NCBI GenBank assembly: GCA_041398785.1
Contig: JAWKUA010000004.1
Location: forward strand, 248,001-312,000
Reading direction: 5' to 3'
DNA length: 64,000 bases
From: Planctomycetaceae bacterium
GTDB lineage: Bacteria; Planctomycetota; Planctomycetia; Planctomycetales; Planctomycetaceae
Below are positions 16,410 to 24,381 of this stretch, in pieces. How positions within the stretch are numbered: position 1 is the first letter of the stretch; each line of letters starts with the position of its first letter. The position numbers and the translations under genes were made by a program. The notes under the pieces were generated by a model, which was not told the DNA's origin, made no database searches, and saw nothing but the letters and a program-made list of their open reading frames with translations.

Positions 16410-18668
16410 GTGGGGTCGAACGGCGATTTCAGCGTTCCGCAGAACCAACTCAGTCTGACCGGGCATTGGCAGCGTTGCCTTTCCGAGTCACTGCTCGCCG
16501 ACCCGGGCACGTTTCTGGCGGCGCATCCGGAAGCGAGTGTTCGTGAGATCCTCGATGTGGTGCTGATAGACCAGCGCGCGAAGTGGCAATCGGAGCCGGG
16601 GCCTCGGGTGGAAGAATACCTGCAGCGGTTTCCTCAGCTTGCGGAAGACGATGACACGCTGCTTGATCTGCTGTACGGCGAAGTTCGAGCCCGGCGGAAG
16701 CTTGGGTTTACTGTCCGGCCTGACCAATTGGCGGAAAGGTTTCCCCAGGTAGCCGACGACTTGCTGACTCAACTGGAAGTTGCCGGGTGGCTGGATGACC
16801 GTTGTGGCCGGGAAGAGATGGCGGACACCATTGCCGGAGTGCGACAGCCGTCGATGCCATCGGCAGCAGACCGAGAATCGCCGGATCTGCCGGACGGTCA
16901 GACAGATTTCGGTGAGTACCGTCTGATCGAACGCATCGGCCGTGGTGGTATGGGGGTCATCTATCGAGCTCAGCATCGCGTGCTGGGACAGACCGTTGCC
17001 ATCAAGATGCTGTCCTTCGATCGCCTGAACAGCAACGAGGAGTTTCAGCGATTTCAAAACGAAATTCAGGCAGTCGCGCTGTTTAATCATTCCAACATTC
17101 TGCCGATCTTCGAAGTCGGCGAATGCGACGGCACACCCTTTTTCACCACGCGGTTGCTCGAACGCGGATCGCTGGCCGACAACCATCAGCAGTTTCGACA
17201 TCAGCCGAAGACCATCGCAACGCTCGCGGCGGCGATGGCCAGAGCCGTTCATCATGCTCATCAGCGAGGGGTTCTGCATCGTGACCTGAAACCGTCAAAC
17301 ATTCTGATCGACGAGAACAATCAGCCGCTGATCGCGGACTTCGGGCTGGCGCAGTTGCTGCAGGGATCCAATGAGTTGACTCGGACGGGAGAATTTGTCG
17401 GTACTGCCGCCTGGATGGCACCGGAACGAGCCGTCCCCAAGCCCGGCGCTGCGACGACTGCCGTGGACGTCTACGGCCTTGGAGCGATTCTGTACTTCCT
17501 GCTGACCGGGCGTGCTCCGTTCGACGGCGAAGGGCTGCTCGACACACTGACCAGAGTTTGTGACGGCCGACTGGTGCCTCCTCGTCAGGTGGACCCTTCC
17601 GTCAATCGCGATCTCGAAATGATCTGTCTGACGGCAATGGATCGCGATCCGTCGCGCCGCTATGCGACGGCGGAACTGCTGGCGGAAGACCTGGAACGAT
17701 ACCTTCGCGGTGAGCCCGTCAATGCGCGACCACTGCCTCAGTACGCTCAGTGGGCACGCCGGATCAAGCGCCACCCGGTCGTGGCAGCCATTGTCGGCAC
17801 GCTGGCGCTGGCGTCGGTCATGCTGCTCGGAATGGGAACGTACTACACGGTGCAGCAGGCTCGATTGACGGGTTCATTGAAGGACAAGACCAACGAAGCG
17901 GAAGTTTCCAGAAAAGCGGCCACAAGGCTTGCTGTCGAAGCCGAAGAAATCCGCGACGAAGCTCTGACCGCTCGCCGCGACCACCGCGAATTGCTGTACG
18001 CGGCTCACATTCGGGAGGTCGCCGACGCTCTTGCGGCCGGTGACATGCGCCACGCCGATGATTTTCTGAACCGGCAGCTTCCGGCAGCGGACGACAGCGA
18101 CCTGCGGGGTCTGGAGTGGTACTGGCTGAGAAAGCAGTGTTCCATCGGCAAGCCACTGCACGAAGTGGCGTTTTCCAACCCTCGCTGTCTGCAGTATTCA
18201 CCGGATCAGCGCTGGCTGGCGGTTGGCGACAGCGAAGGCGACTGCTTTTTGCTGAACGCAGACACGATGGAAATCGTCAGGTCGTGGACCACGCCGCATG
18301 ACATGGTCGAATCGGTGTCGTTTTCGCCGTCATCCGAATTGCTGGCGACGGCTGGCGATGACCTGGTGGCAGTCTGGGACGTCAAGACGAATCTACTTCT
18401 GCAATCCATGACCATGACTGTGGAGCAATTCTCCTGGAAGGCCAGCTTCATTGATGACCAGCGACTTGTCGCGTGGAGCCGTCGCGACAAAGTGATGATC
18501 CTTGACATGTCGGACCCGACAAGCCAGACAGAGTTAGCGACCAATGTCGACGAGGTGAGAGATGTGGCCGTATGGCATCCGCGAAAACTGCTGGCAGTTC
18601 TGGGCCGAACTGGTTTGCAGCGATTCAACTCCGAATCGCTGCAAGAGGTGTCCATGCGCAATCGGTAG
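16410..18668 (+). CDS. Membrane Ser/Thr protein kinase with C-terminal WD40 repeats, truncated by frame loss
   Basis: The 752-residue product has an N-terminal planctomycete-type segment (VEEYLQRFPQL), then a complete PknB-like kinase: glycine loop GRGGMGVIYRA near residue 177, VAIK lysine near 197, HRDLKPSNILID near 290, DFGLA, GTAAWMAPE. A transmembrane helix (VVAAIVGTLALASVMLLG) follows near 454-478, then a charged helical linker, a helical block ending LRGLEWYWLRKQ, and the first WD40-like blades (VESVSFSPSSELLATAGDD). The start is GTG with AGAGGGG upstream. The frame ends at TAG 18666-18668, while blade sequence continues in other frames to 19933, so the propeller is incomplete. The kinase core keeps all catalytic residues and could still be made. 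Confidence 0.85.
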   Translation: MGSNGDFSVPQNQLSLTGHWQRCLSESLLADPGTFLAAHPEASVREILDVVLIDQRAKWQSEPGPRVEEYLQRFPQLAEDDDTLLDLLYGEVRARRKLGFTVRPDQLAERFPQVADDLLTQLEVAGWLDDRCGREEMADTIAGVRQPSMPSAADRESPDLPDGQTDFGEYRLIERIGRGGMGVIYRAQHRVLGQTVAIKMLSFDRLNSNEEFQRFQNEIQAVALFNHSNILPIFEVGECDGTPFFTTRLLERGSLADNHQQFRHQPKTIATLAAAMARAVHHAHQRGVLHRDLKPSNILIDENNQPLIADFGLAQLLQGSNELTRTGEFVGTAAWMAPERAVPKPGAATTAVDVYGLGAILYFLLTGRAPFDGEGLLDTLTRVCDGRLVPPRQVDPSVNRDLEMICLTAMDRDPSRRYATAELLAEDLERYLRGEPVNARPLPQYAQWARRIKRHPVVAAIVGTLALASVMLLGMGTYYTVQQARLTGSLKDKTNEAEVSRKAATRLAVEAEEIRDEALTARRDHRELLYAAHIREVADALAAGDMRHADDFLNRQLPAADDSDLRGLEWYWLRKQCSIGKPLHEVAFSNPRCLQYSPDQRWLAVGDSEGDCFLLNADTMEIVRSWTTPHDMVESVSFSPSSELLATAGDDLVAVWDVKTNLLLQSMTMTVEQFSWKASFIDDQRLVAWSRRDKVMILDMSDPTSQTELATNVDEVRDVAVWHPRKLLAVLGRTGLQRFNSESLQEVSMRNR

Positions 18669-19933
18669 AAATGCAAACTGCAAATCGCTGGTGCTTTCGA
18701 AGATGGCAAACGTGCAGCATTCCGATGGCGGCCGAAGCATATATGTCCACGGACAGCGCGGGGACGGCCCAATCAATGGAATTTTGGATCGACTTTCCTG
18801 ACGACGTTCGGGAATTCGATGTCTCGCCGGACGGATCGCAGGTGTTGGCCTGCAGCAATATTGGATCGGCCTTCGTTCGTTCCATAAATGCGTCCGCGGA
18901 TATTTTGATCAGCAAGATGACTTGCCGGCCAAATGGCAGGCTCACCAAGACCGGATCAACGCGGTTGCGTTTTCGCCATCCGGGAAAGAGCTCGTCACAC
19001 TCAGCCGTGACAACCTCCTGCGTCTGGCGACCAAGTTTCAGCGTCTCATTCGATATCTCAGTCAGACTCCACTTCCTGACATCTCTGGTATCCAGTTGAC
19101 ATCGCTGTTTCCGACGATGGCTCGCAATTGTTCGCCGCCACGCACACCGGAGTTCAACGTTGGAACATGGGCCAATCTTCTGTGGCTGAAACGTTTGCTT
19201 CCGACGTATTAGTGACGTGACGATCTCGCTTGCATTGAGGGGGAACTGGCTGGCTCGCGAAGAAAGGTGACGTATCCCGCGTCAACTTTTTGGAACATCA
19301 CCGGCAGCGATAGAATCGGTCCTGAAGTGGCAGCAGTTTGCAGGGGTGCGGGAGCCCGACGTTTTTCACCGGATGCGAAATTATTGTCAGTCCGTGGACA
19401 GTTTGAACGACCGAATTCTCATGACAACACCGTGAACGGGGACACATCCAGGAATTGCCGGTCGAGTCACCTGGGCAGCACGGTTTTGCTTCACAACTGG
19501 CCGTGACCTGGACGCGCCCGGTTATTCGACTGTCGAACGTGGCAGACCACCATCAGTTAACGGGACACGTCAACCTCGGTGAAGACTCTTGCCTACTCGC
19601 CTGACGGAACTCATATTGCCACCGGAGGCAATGACCGATCTGTCCGGCTCTATGACTCAGCGCACGGGAGCCGAATTGCTGAGACTGTTTGGCCATCGAG
19701 ACTGGATCGAAGACCTTGCCTTTAGTCCTGACGGTCGATCGCTGGTGAGTGCGTCGCGTGACGGCACGATCAAAGTCTGGCAGGTTTCCACCGGTGAGTT
19801 CCTGTGCGACCTGTTCACCTCCCCTGTCAATCGCCCCTTTCGGCTGACATTCTGTCCTCCGGACGCGAAGCTTGCGGTGCGGCTTGAACGGGGACAGATC
19901 CTGCTGCTGGACACATCCACGAATCTGCCGTAG
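18669..19933 (+). pseudogene. Decayed WD40 tail of the kinase gene
   Basis: After the kinase stop, blade-like sequence persists in shifting frames: FPDDVREFDVSPDGSQVLAC (18796-18855), KWQAHQDRINAVAFSPSG (18931-18985), and in 19589-19933 GHRDWIEDLAFSPDGRS, SASRDGTIKVWQVSTGEF and VRLERGQILLLDTS. The last part matches the intact WD40 protein at 28542-30227 (GHSDWIEDLVFSPDGRS, VKVWHVETGEF, MRLERGQLILLNT), showing where the original gene ended. Many frame changes are needed, so this is genuine decay of the propeller half. Confidence 0.75.
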
Positions 19934-19954
19934 GCCTGCAGCAGATGAGCATAG

Positions 19955-20125
19955 ACCCTCCCGTTTCAACGGGAGGGTCGAAGTTTAATCGCCGTTCAGA
20001 CGATCAAACGAGGGGAGGTCGGCCGCGCAACGGAAGTTTCCCGTACGTCACCCTCCCCGCGATCAAACGCCTGAACGGCATTCGATCGGCGACCCTCCCG
20101 TTGACACGGGAGCGTGAAGCGATTG
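19955..20125 (-). repeat. Hairpin-ended dispersed repeat, copy C (inverted)
   Basis: On the plus strand it opens with ACCCTCCCGTTTCAACGGGA and closes with ACCCTCCCGTTGACACGGGA. The interior reads as the reverse complement of copies A and B (TTTAATCGCCGTTCAGACG; GGCCGCGCAACGGAAG; CGCCTGAACGGCATTCGATC). Both terminal hairpins are almost perfect. It starts 21 bases after the last WD40 codon of the kinase remnant, so copies B and C bracket the kinase locus as an inverted pair. Confidence 0.8.
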
Positions 20126-20199
20126 CCGCTCTGCGCTTGCAAATTCTCGTCTGACGATCGGCGACGGCCGCGGGAATTCTGGTCACGGCGATTCGCCAC

Positions 20200-20229
20200 C
20201 TCGTTCCAGGGCTGGAGCCCTGGAACGAG
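20200..20229. repeat. Perfect 14-bp-stem palindrome
   Basis: CTCGTTCCAGGGCT and AGCCCTGGAACGAG are exact reverse complements separated by two bases (GG). It lies about 125 bases upstream of the DUF1501 gene. It lacks a T-tract, so a simple intrinsic terminator is unlikely; it looks like one of the small palindromes scattered through planctomycete genomes. Confidence 0.7.
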
Positions 20230-20354
20230 TGTGCCGCAATCACAGCGCTGACTCTCGGAAGTCGCCGAGCACAATTCACGGTGTCTCCTGCTTCTGGCTT
20301 GCTGTAAGATCATGACCGGCGAACAGGAACGGGCAGACATAAGGGTGGCGTGAG

Positions 20355-21776
20355 ATGGCTGGACGGGTAGCTTCGAAACAGGCAGGCGCCACGCGCGGAA
20401 AATCGCTCGAACACGATCGTCGACGTTTTCTGCAGGTTGGCTACTCCGGTCTGCTGGGACTGAGTGCCGGGCTCACGTCGGGCGCGAATACACCGGGACG
20501 CTCAGCGGTGGCTGCCGAAGGCAATGAGGCTTCATCGATCGAGCCGCGTGCAAAGTCGCTGATCATTGTTTTTCTGACCGGTGCTGTCAGCCATCACGAC
20601 ACGTTCGACATGAAGCCGAACGCGCCGGCGGAGATTCGGGGAGAATTCAAGCCAATCTCAACGACGGTGCCTGGTCTGCAGATCTGTGAACATCTGCCGA
20701 ATATGGCAGCGCTGGCTCATAAATATGCTCTGGTGCGCACGCTGTCGCATGGTGACAACAACCATCTGATGTCGACGCACCATGTTCTGACCGGTCATCT
20801 GCAGCCTGGCGGATTCTTCGACAAGGTGGCGTCTCGCGACGACTGGCCGTGCTATGCGGCCGGCTGCGAATTCCTGCGCCCGCGCAGCGACGGGATTCCC
20901 AGCGGCGTTAATCTCCCCACGTATCTGATGTCGTCGCCGCTGACATGGCCGGGCCAGCACGCGGGATTTCTGGGGCCTCGATACGATCCGTGGCAGATTG
21001 TCGGCAATCCTCAGGACGCCGGATTCAAAGTCGACACGCTGACGTTGTCGGCTGGCCTCGACGATCGAAGACTACAGCAGCGACGGAATCTGCTGGCAGC
21101 GGTCGACGGGCAGCAGCTCCGTGTCTCAACGCAGCCTTCCGCCGTCAGCATGAGCGACGATCAGGAACTCGCCTTCACGATGCTGTCTTCCAGCAAACTG
21201 TCGACGGCGTTCGAACTGAATCGCGAACCGGACAGCGTTCGAGACCTCTACGGACGAAACAGCTACGGTCAGTCGCTGCTGCTGGCTCGACGACTCGTGC
21301 AGGCGGGAGTTCCCATCGTTCAGGCAAACATGGGACCGGTGCAGAACTGGGACAATCACGCCGCCATCTTCTCCACGCTGCGTGACCGTCTGCTGCCGCC
21401 GATCGATCAGGGAGTTTCCGCGCTGCTGAATGATCTGGATTCACTCGGGTTGCTGCACGACACGATGGTGATGATGCTGGGTGAATTCGGACGCACTCCG
21501 AAGATCAACAAGGACGCCGGGCGAGACCACTGGGGTCCGTGTTTCTTCGGCCTGTTTGCGGGAGCCGGCGTTCAGGGCGGACACGTGATCGGGGAATCGG
21601 ATGAGACCGGTTCGTATCCGGCCACGACGCTCTATTCCCCGGATGACGTCGGAGCCACCGTCTACAGTGCTCTGGGAATCGAACCGCAGTCCGTTGTCCG
21701 TGACCGACTGAACCGCCCGGTCCACCTGAACCAGGGAAGCGTCATCGAGTCGCTGTATAACGGAAAATCGACGTAG
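20355..21776 (+). CDS. DUF1501 domain-containing exported protein
   Basis: The 473-residue protein has a Tat-like N terminus (DRRRFLQVGYSGLLGLSAG) and the DUF1501 core: SLIIVFLTGAVSHHDTFDMK, GLQICEHLPNMAALAHKYAL, RTLSHGDNNHLMSTHHVLTG, a DNHAAIFSTLRDRLLP segment and MMLGEFGRTPKINKDAGRDH near the C terminus. The fold belongs to the alkaline-phosphatase/sulfatase-like superfamily; in planctomycetes DUF1501 proteins usually accompany PSCyt1/DUF1553 proteins, but here the gene stands alone. A ribosome-binding site (GGGTGG) precedes the ATG. The function is unknown; it probably acts in the periplasm. It converges on a DUF4058 gene with 9 bases between the stops. Confidence 0.9.
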   Translation: MAGRVASKQAGATRGKSLEHDRRRFLQVGYSGLLGLSAGLTSGANTPGRSAVAAEGNEASSIEPRAKSLIIVFLTGAVSHHDTFDMKPNAPAEIRGEFKPISTTVPGLQICEHLPNMAALAHKYALVRTLSHGDNNHLMSTHHVLTGHLQPGGFFDKVASRDDWPCYAAGCEFLRPRSDGIPSGVNLPTYLMSSPLTWPGQHAGFLGPRYDPWQIVGNPQDAGFKVDTLTLSAGLDDRRLQQRRNLLAAVDGQQLRVSTQPSAVSMSDDQELAFTMLSSSKLSTAFELNREPDSVRDLYGRNSYGQSLLLARRLVQAGVPIVQANMGPVQNWDNHAAIFSTLRDRLLPPIDQGVSALLNDLDSLGLLHDTMVMMLGEFGRTPKINKDAGRDHWGPCFFGLFAGAGVQGGHVIGESDETGSYPATTLYSPDDVGATVYSALGIEPQSVVRDRLNRPVHLNQGSVIESLYNGKST

Positions 21777-21785
21777 TGCCGGCAG

Positions 21786-22589
21786 TCAGGATTCGCGCCG
21801 TGCCTGGAGTTGCTCGCGCACCCACTTCAAAACGTCGTCAGGTAAAGGCGGTTCCGGAACCGGCTGGCTGTAGTCGATTTCACGGTGATAGGGTCCGGCG
21901 GCGTACGTTCGAAGAAACACATCCTGCAGGCTGATCGAGACATCGTCATCGCCCGGCAGCAGCGGAATGTTGACTGTCGGCAGCGGTCCGCGGAGTGGTA
22001 TCGGGTAGATCAGATAGTCTTCGAACTGATCGAATCGATGGGCACACACGTGGTACTCCGTGGGAGCGACGAAACGCTGCTTGCGTTTTTCCGGGACGGC
22101 TGTCGTGTGATGCCCGCCGCGCAGCAGATCGATTTCGACGATATGGCTCCTGGAATCCAGCAGCTCGGCCTGCTTCCTGAGGTAGAGATCACGTCCTTTT
22201 TCGCCGGGCGTCTTGTTGGAAGGGCTGAGCAACTCAATAGCCGTCACCAGCCGCTTTTCCTGTCCGCGTCCGATGTAGATCTCGACGAGTGTTTCGACGC
22301 GTTCATCGTGAGGAACCTTGACGATTACCGGCCGAGTCACTTCCAGAGTCGCGGCCTGGCTGCCACCGGGACGACGAGGCTCCCTTGCGTCAGACAGCAC
22401 CTGTACATCCGGACCGATAAACCGTTCCGTCACTTCAACCCAGGCACGTCGGCCCAAAGCGGCGTAGTAGGGCACCGGCAGCGTCGGCTGAATCGCTTCT
22501 CTCAGATAGGCAATGAAGGCATCATGGAAATCCGGGAAAACGTCCGGAGCTTCCAGAAATGGATCCATACCGGGAAATGGCGAAGGCAT
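21786..22589 (-). CDS. DUF4058 family protein (second copy)
   Basis: The protein begins MPSPFPGMDPFLEAPDVFPD and contains VTAIELLSPSNKTPGEKG, LLDSRSHIVEIDLLRGGHHT and YLIYPIPLRGPLPTVNIPLL, the standard DUF4058 layout. I place the start at ATG 22589, preceded by AGGAG about 10 bases upstream; the open frame extends to 22682 but without family sequence. At 267 residues it is close in size to the paralogue at 4057-4836, from which it has diverged strongly outside the motifs. No function is established. Confidence 0.88.
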   Translation of the reverse strand: MPSPFPGMDPFLEAPDVFPDFHDAFIAYLREAIQPTLPVPYYAALGRRAWVEVTERFIGPDVQVLSDAREPRRPGGSQAATLEVTRPVIVKVPHDERVETLVEIYIGRGQEKRLVTAIELLSPSNKTPGEKGRDLYLRKQAELLDSRSHIVEIDLLRGGHHTTAVPEKRKQRFVAPTEYHVCAHRFDQFEDYLIYPIPLRGPLPTVNIPLLPGDDDVSISLQDVFLRTYAAGPYHREIDYSQPVPEPPLPDDVLKWVREQLQARRES

Positions 22590-22808
22590 TGTTCGAATCT
22601 CCTGATGCGGCCGCCAGAGGCAATGAATGACACGGGATTCTGCCAGCCACGATAATCGCCTTCCGCGGAACCCGCAGCGCAACGTGTTCCGGCTGCAAGG
22701 TGTCCCTGGCGTGCGATACCACGATAACGCCGCGAATCATTGATTCCAACGGGTCTTCGCATCGCAGACGTGAGGCTGCACTGAGTGCCAATCGCGGTCA
22801 CCGACCGC

Positions 22809-23348
22809 TCAGCCCTTCGCCGTCGTCAGTACTTTCGCCGACTGGATCTTCGCCTCGGTCTTCGGCCGGTCGCTGCCATCGACGGGAAGTGATCCGATCT
22901 TTTTCACCACGGCCAGACTGTCGTCGTCGGCCGTGCGACCGAACGCGGTGTACTGGTTGTCCAGATGCGTGTGAGTTCCCAGGCAGATGAAGAACTGAGA
23001 ACCGGCGGAATTCGGATCGCTGGACCGCGCCATCGACAGAACGCCTGCGACATGCGGCGTGGAGTTGAATTCCTGTTTGATCTGATAGCCGGGGCCTCCC
23101 ATCCCGCTGCCGTTCGGACAACCGCCCTGGATCATGAATCCATTGATCACGCGATGGAAAATCAGGCCGTCGTAGAATCCGATGCTGGTCAGCCCGATCA
23201 TATTGCCGCAGTGTCCCGGCGCCACGTCCGGCAGCAGATCCAGCAGAATTCTGCCGTGGCTGGTGTTCAGTTCGATCTGATAATCATTAGCGTCGAAGTC
23301 GATGGCCTTGATGACTTCTGTCACCTCGGGCTGAAAGTTTTTGGTCAT
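22809..23348 (-). CDS. Cyclophilin-type peptidyl-prolyl cis-trans isomerase
   Basis: The 179-residue protein carries the cyclophilin core: ILLDLLPDVAPGHCGNMIGL, FYDGLIFHRVINGFMIQGG (active-site FHRV), VLSMARSSDPNSAGSQFFIC and LDNQYTAFGR. The family catalyses proline cis-trans isomerisation. There is no signal peptide, so it is probably cytosolic. The active-site Arg, Phe and Gln are all present. The gene is monocistronic, between a minus-strand DUF4058 gene and the divergent sigma-factor gene. Confidence 0.92.
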   Translation of the reverse strand: MTKNFQPEVTEVIKAIDFDANDYQIELNTSHGRILLDLLPDVAPGHCGNMIGLTSIGFYDGLIFHRVINGFMIQGGCPNGSGMGGPGYQIKQEFNSTPHVAGVLSMARSSDPNSAGSQFFICLGTHTHLDNQYTAFGRTADDDSLAVVKKIGSLPVDGSDRPKTEAKIQSAKVLTTAKG

Positions 23349-23499
23349 GGTTTCGCTGCGGGGGGCTGCGGGTGAAATGGTCGGGTTTCAGGAACCCTAC
23401 GGAATCGCAAGGCGAATCGCCAGCGTCTGACCGGCGCGCGGCCGCCGAGCGCTGCGTTTCGGGTACCAGCCTGTTGTTTCGGGCTGAGTCTGCGATACG

Positions 23500-24147
23500 A
23501 TGGCCGCCGGTATTTCGCACCAGAACGGGCCGCCCCAAGTGACTTCTGAAACTCGCTTTCGTGAGCTGATAGAACGAATCCGCGGCGGCGATCCTGCCTC
23601 GTTCGAAGAACTGGTGGCCGACTTCGGCGACGCTCTGCGGCGGGAGGTTCGGTTTACTCTGCTGGACGCCCAATTGCGGCAGATTGTATCGGACAGTGAC
23701 ATCTGCCAATCCGTGGTCGTCCGTCTGCTGCTGGGGCTGAAGGAAGGCGATTTCGAGCTGCATTCGCCGGACGACGTGCTGCGTCTGCTGAAGGGGATCG
23801 CGCGCAACCGCGTTTCCGAACTGGTCAGATACTGGCACACACGAAAGCGAGACCTGAATCGCAACGTCAGTATCGACGGCAACATGCCCGCATCGCTCGC
23901 CGCAACGGTTTCAGAACCCGTCGAAACCCTGGTTTTCAACGAACTTGTCGAACTGGTCAATCATCGACTGACAAAACGCGACCGGCAGATCCTGATGTGG
24001 CGCGACCAGGGACTCAGTTGGGCCGACATCGCGGCGGAACTGGGTGAATCCGGCCCCGACGCCGTCCGCAAGCGCCACCAGCGGGCACTGGACGAGATTC
24101 AGGAAGAACTCACCGACGATTCCGGTCGCAGCCCGGCATCGACATAA
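23500..24147 (+). CDS. ECF-family RNA polymerase sigma factor (planctomycete type)
   Basis: The 215-residue protein has region 2 (FEELVADFGDALRREVRF, RQIVSDSDICQSVVVRLL) and a helix-turn-helix region 4 (KRDRQILMWRDQGLSWADIA, ELGESGPDAVRKRHQRAL). This sigma-70-like ECF group is expanded in planctomycetes. The first in-frame ATG is 23500; a GTG at 23536 (VTSETRFRELI) is a plausible alternative. No anti-sigma gene is adjacent. The LEPR-XLL gene begins 234 bases downstream in the same direction, and a decayed paralogue at 10261 also neighbours a LEPR-XLL gene. Confidence 0.88.
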   Translation: MAAGISHQNGPPQVTSETRFRELIERIRGGDPASFEELVADFGDALRREVRFTLLDAQLRQIVSDSDICQSVVVRLLLGLKEGDFELHSPDDVLRLLKGIARNRVSELVRYWHTRKRDLNRNVSIDGNMPASLAATVSEPVETLVFNELVELVNHRLTKRDRQILMWRDQGLSWADIAAELGESGPDAVRKRHQRALDEIQEELTDDSGRSPAST

Positions 24148-24381
24148 CCGCCGACCGCGTCGTACCGGGTGCCGGTCCCTTCTCTTTTCCGGAATCGCCG
24201 AACTTTTTGTCCGGTTTGACCCGCATTGGCAATCAGGCACCGGCAGTCTGCGCTGGCTGTTGCGATCCGCCGTGCATTCACGACTGGTTGCGAAGCGCGG
24301 CTGGCGGGCCAGCGGACGGGCGACCGTCTGAGCCGCCCTGGCTGCCTTTCAGTCACCTTCCATCGTCAGGGGCCAGTCGAA

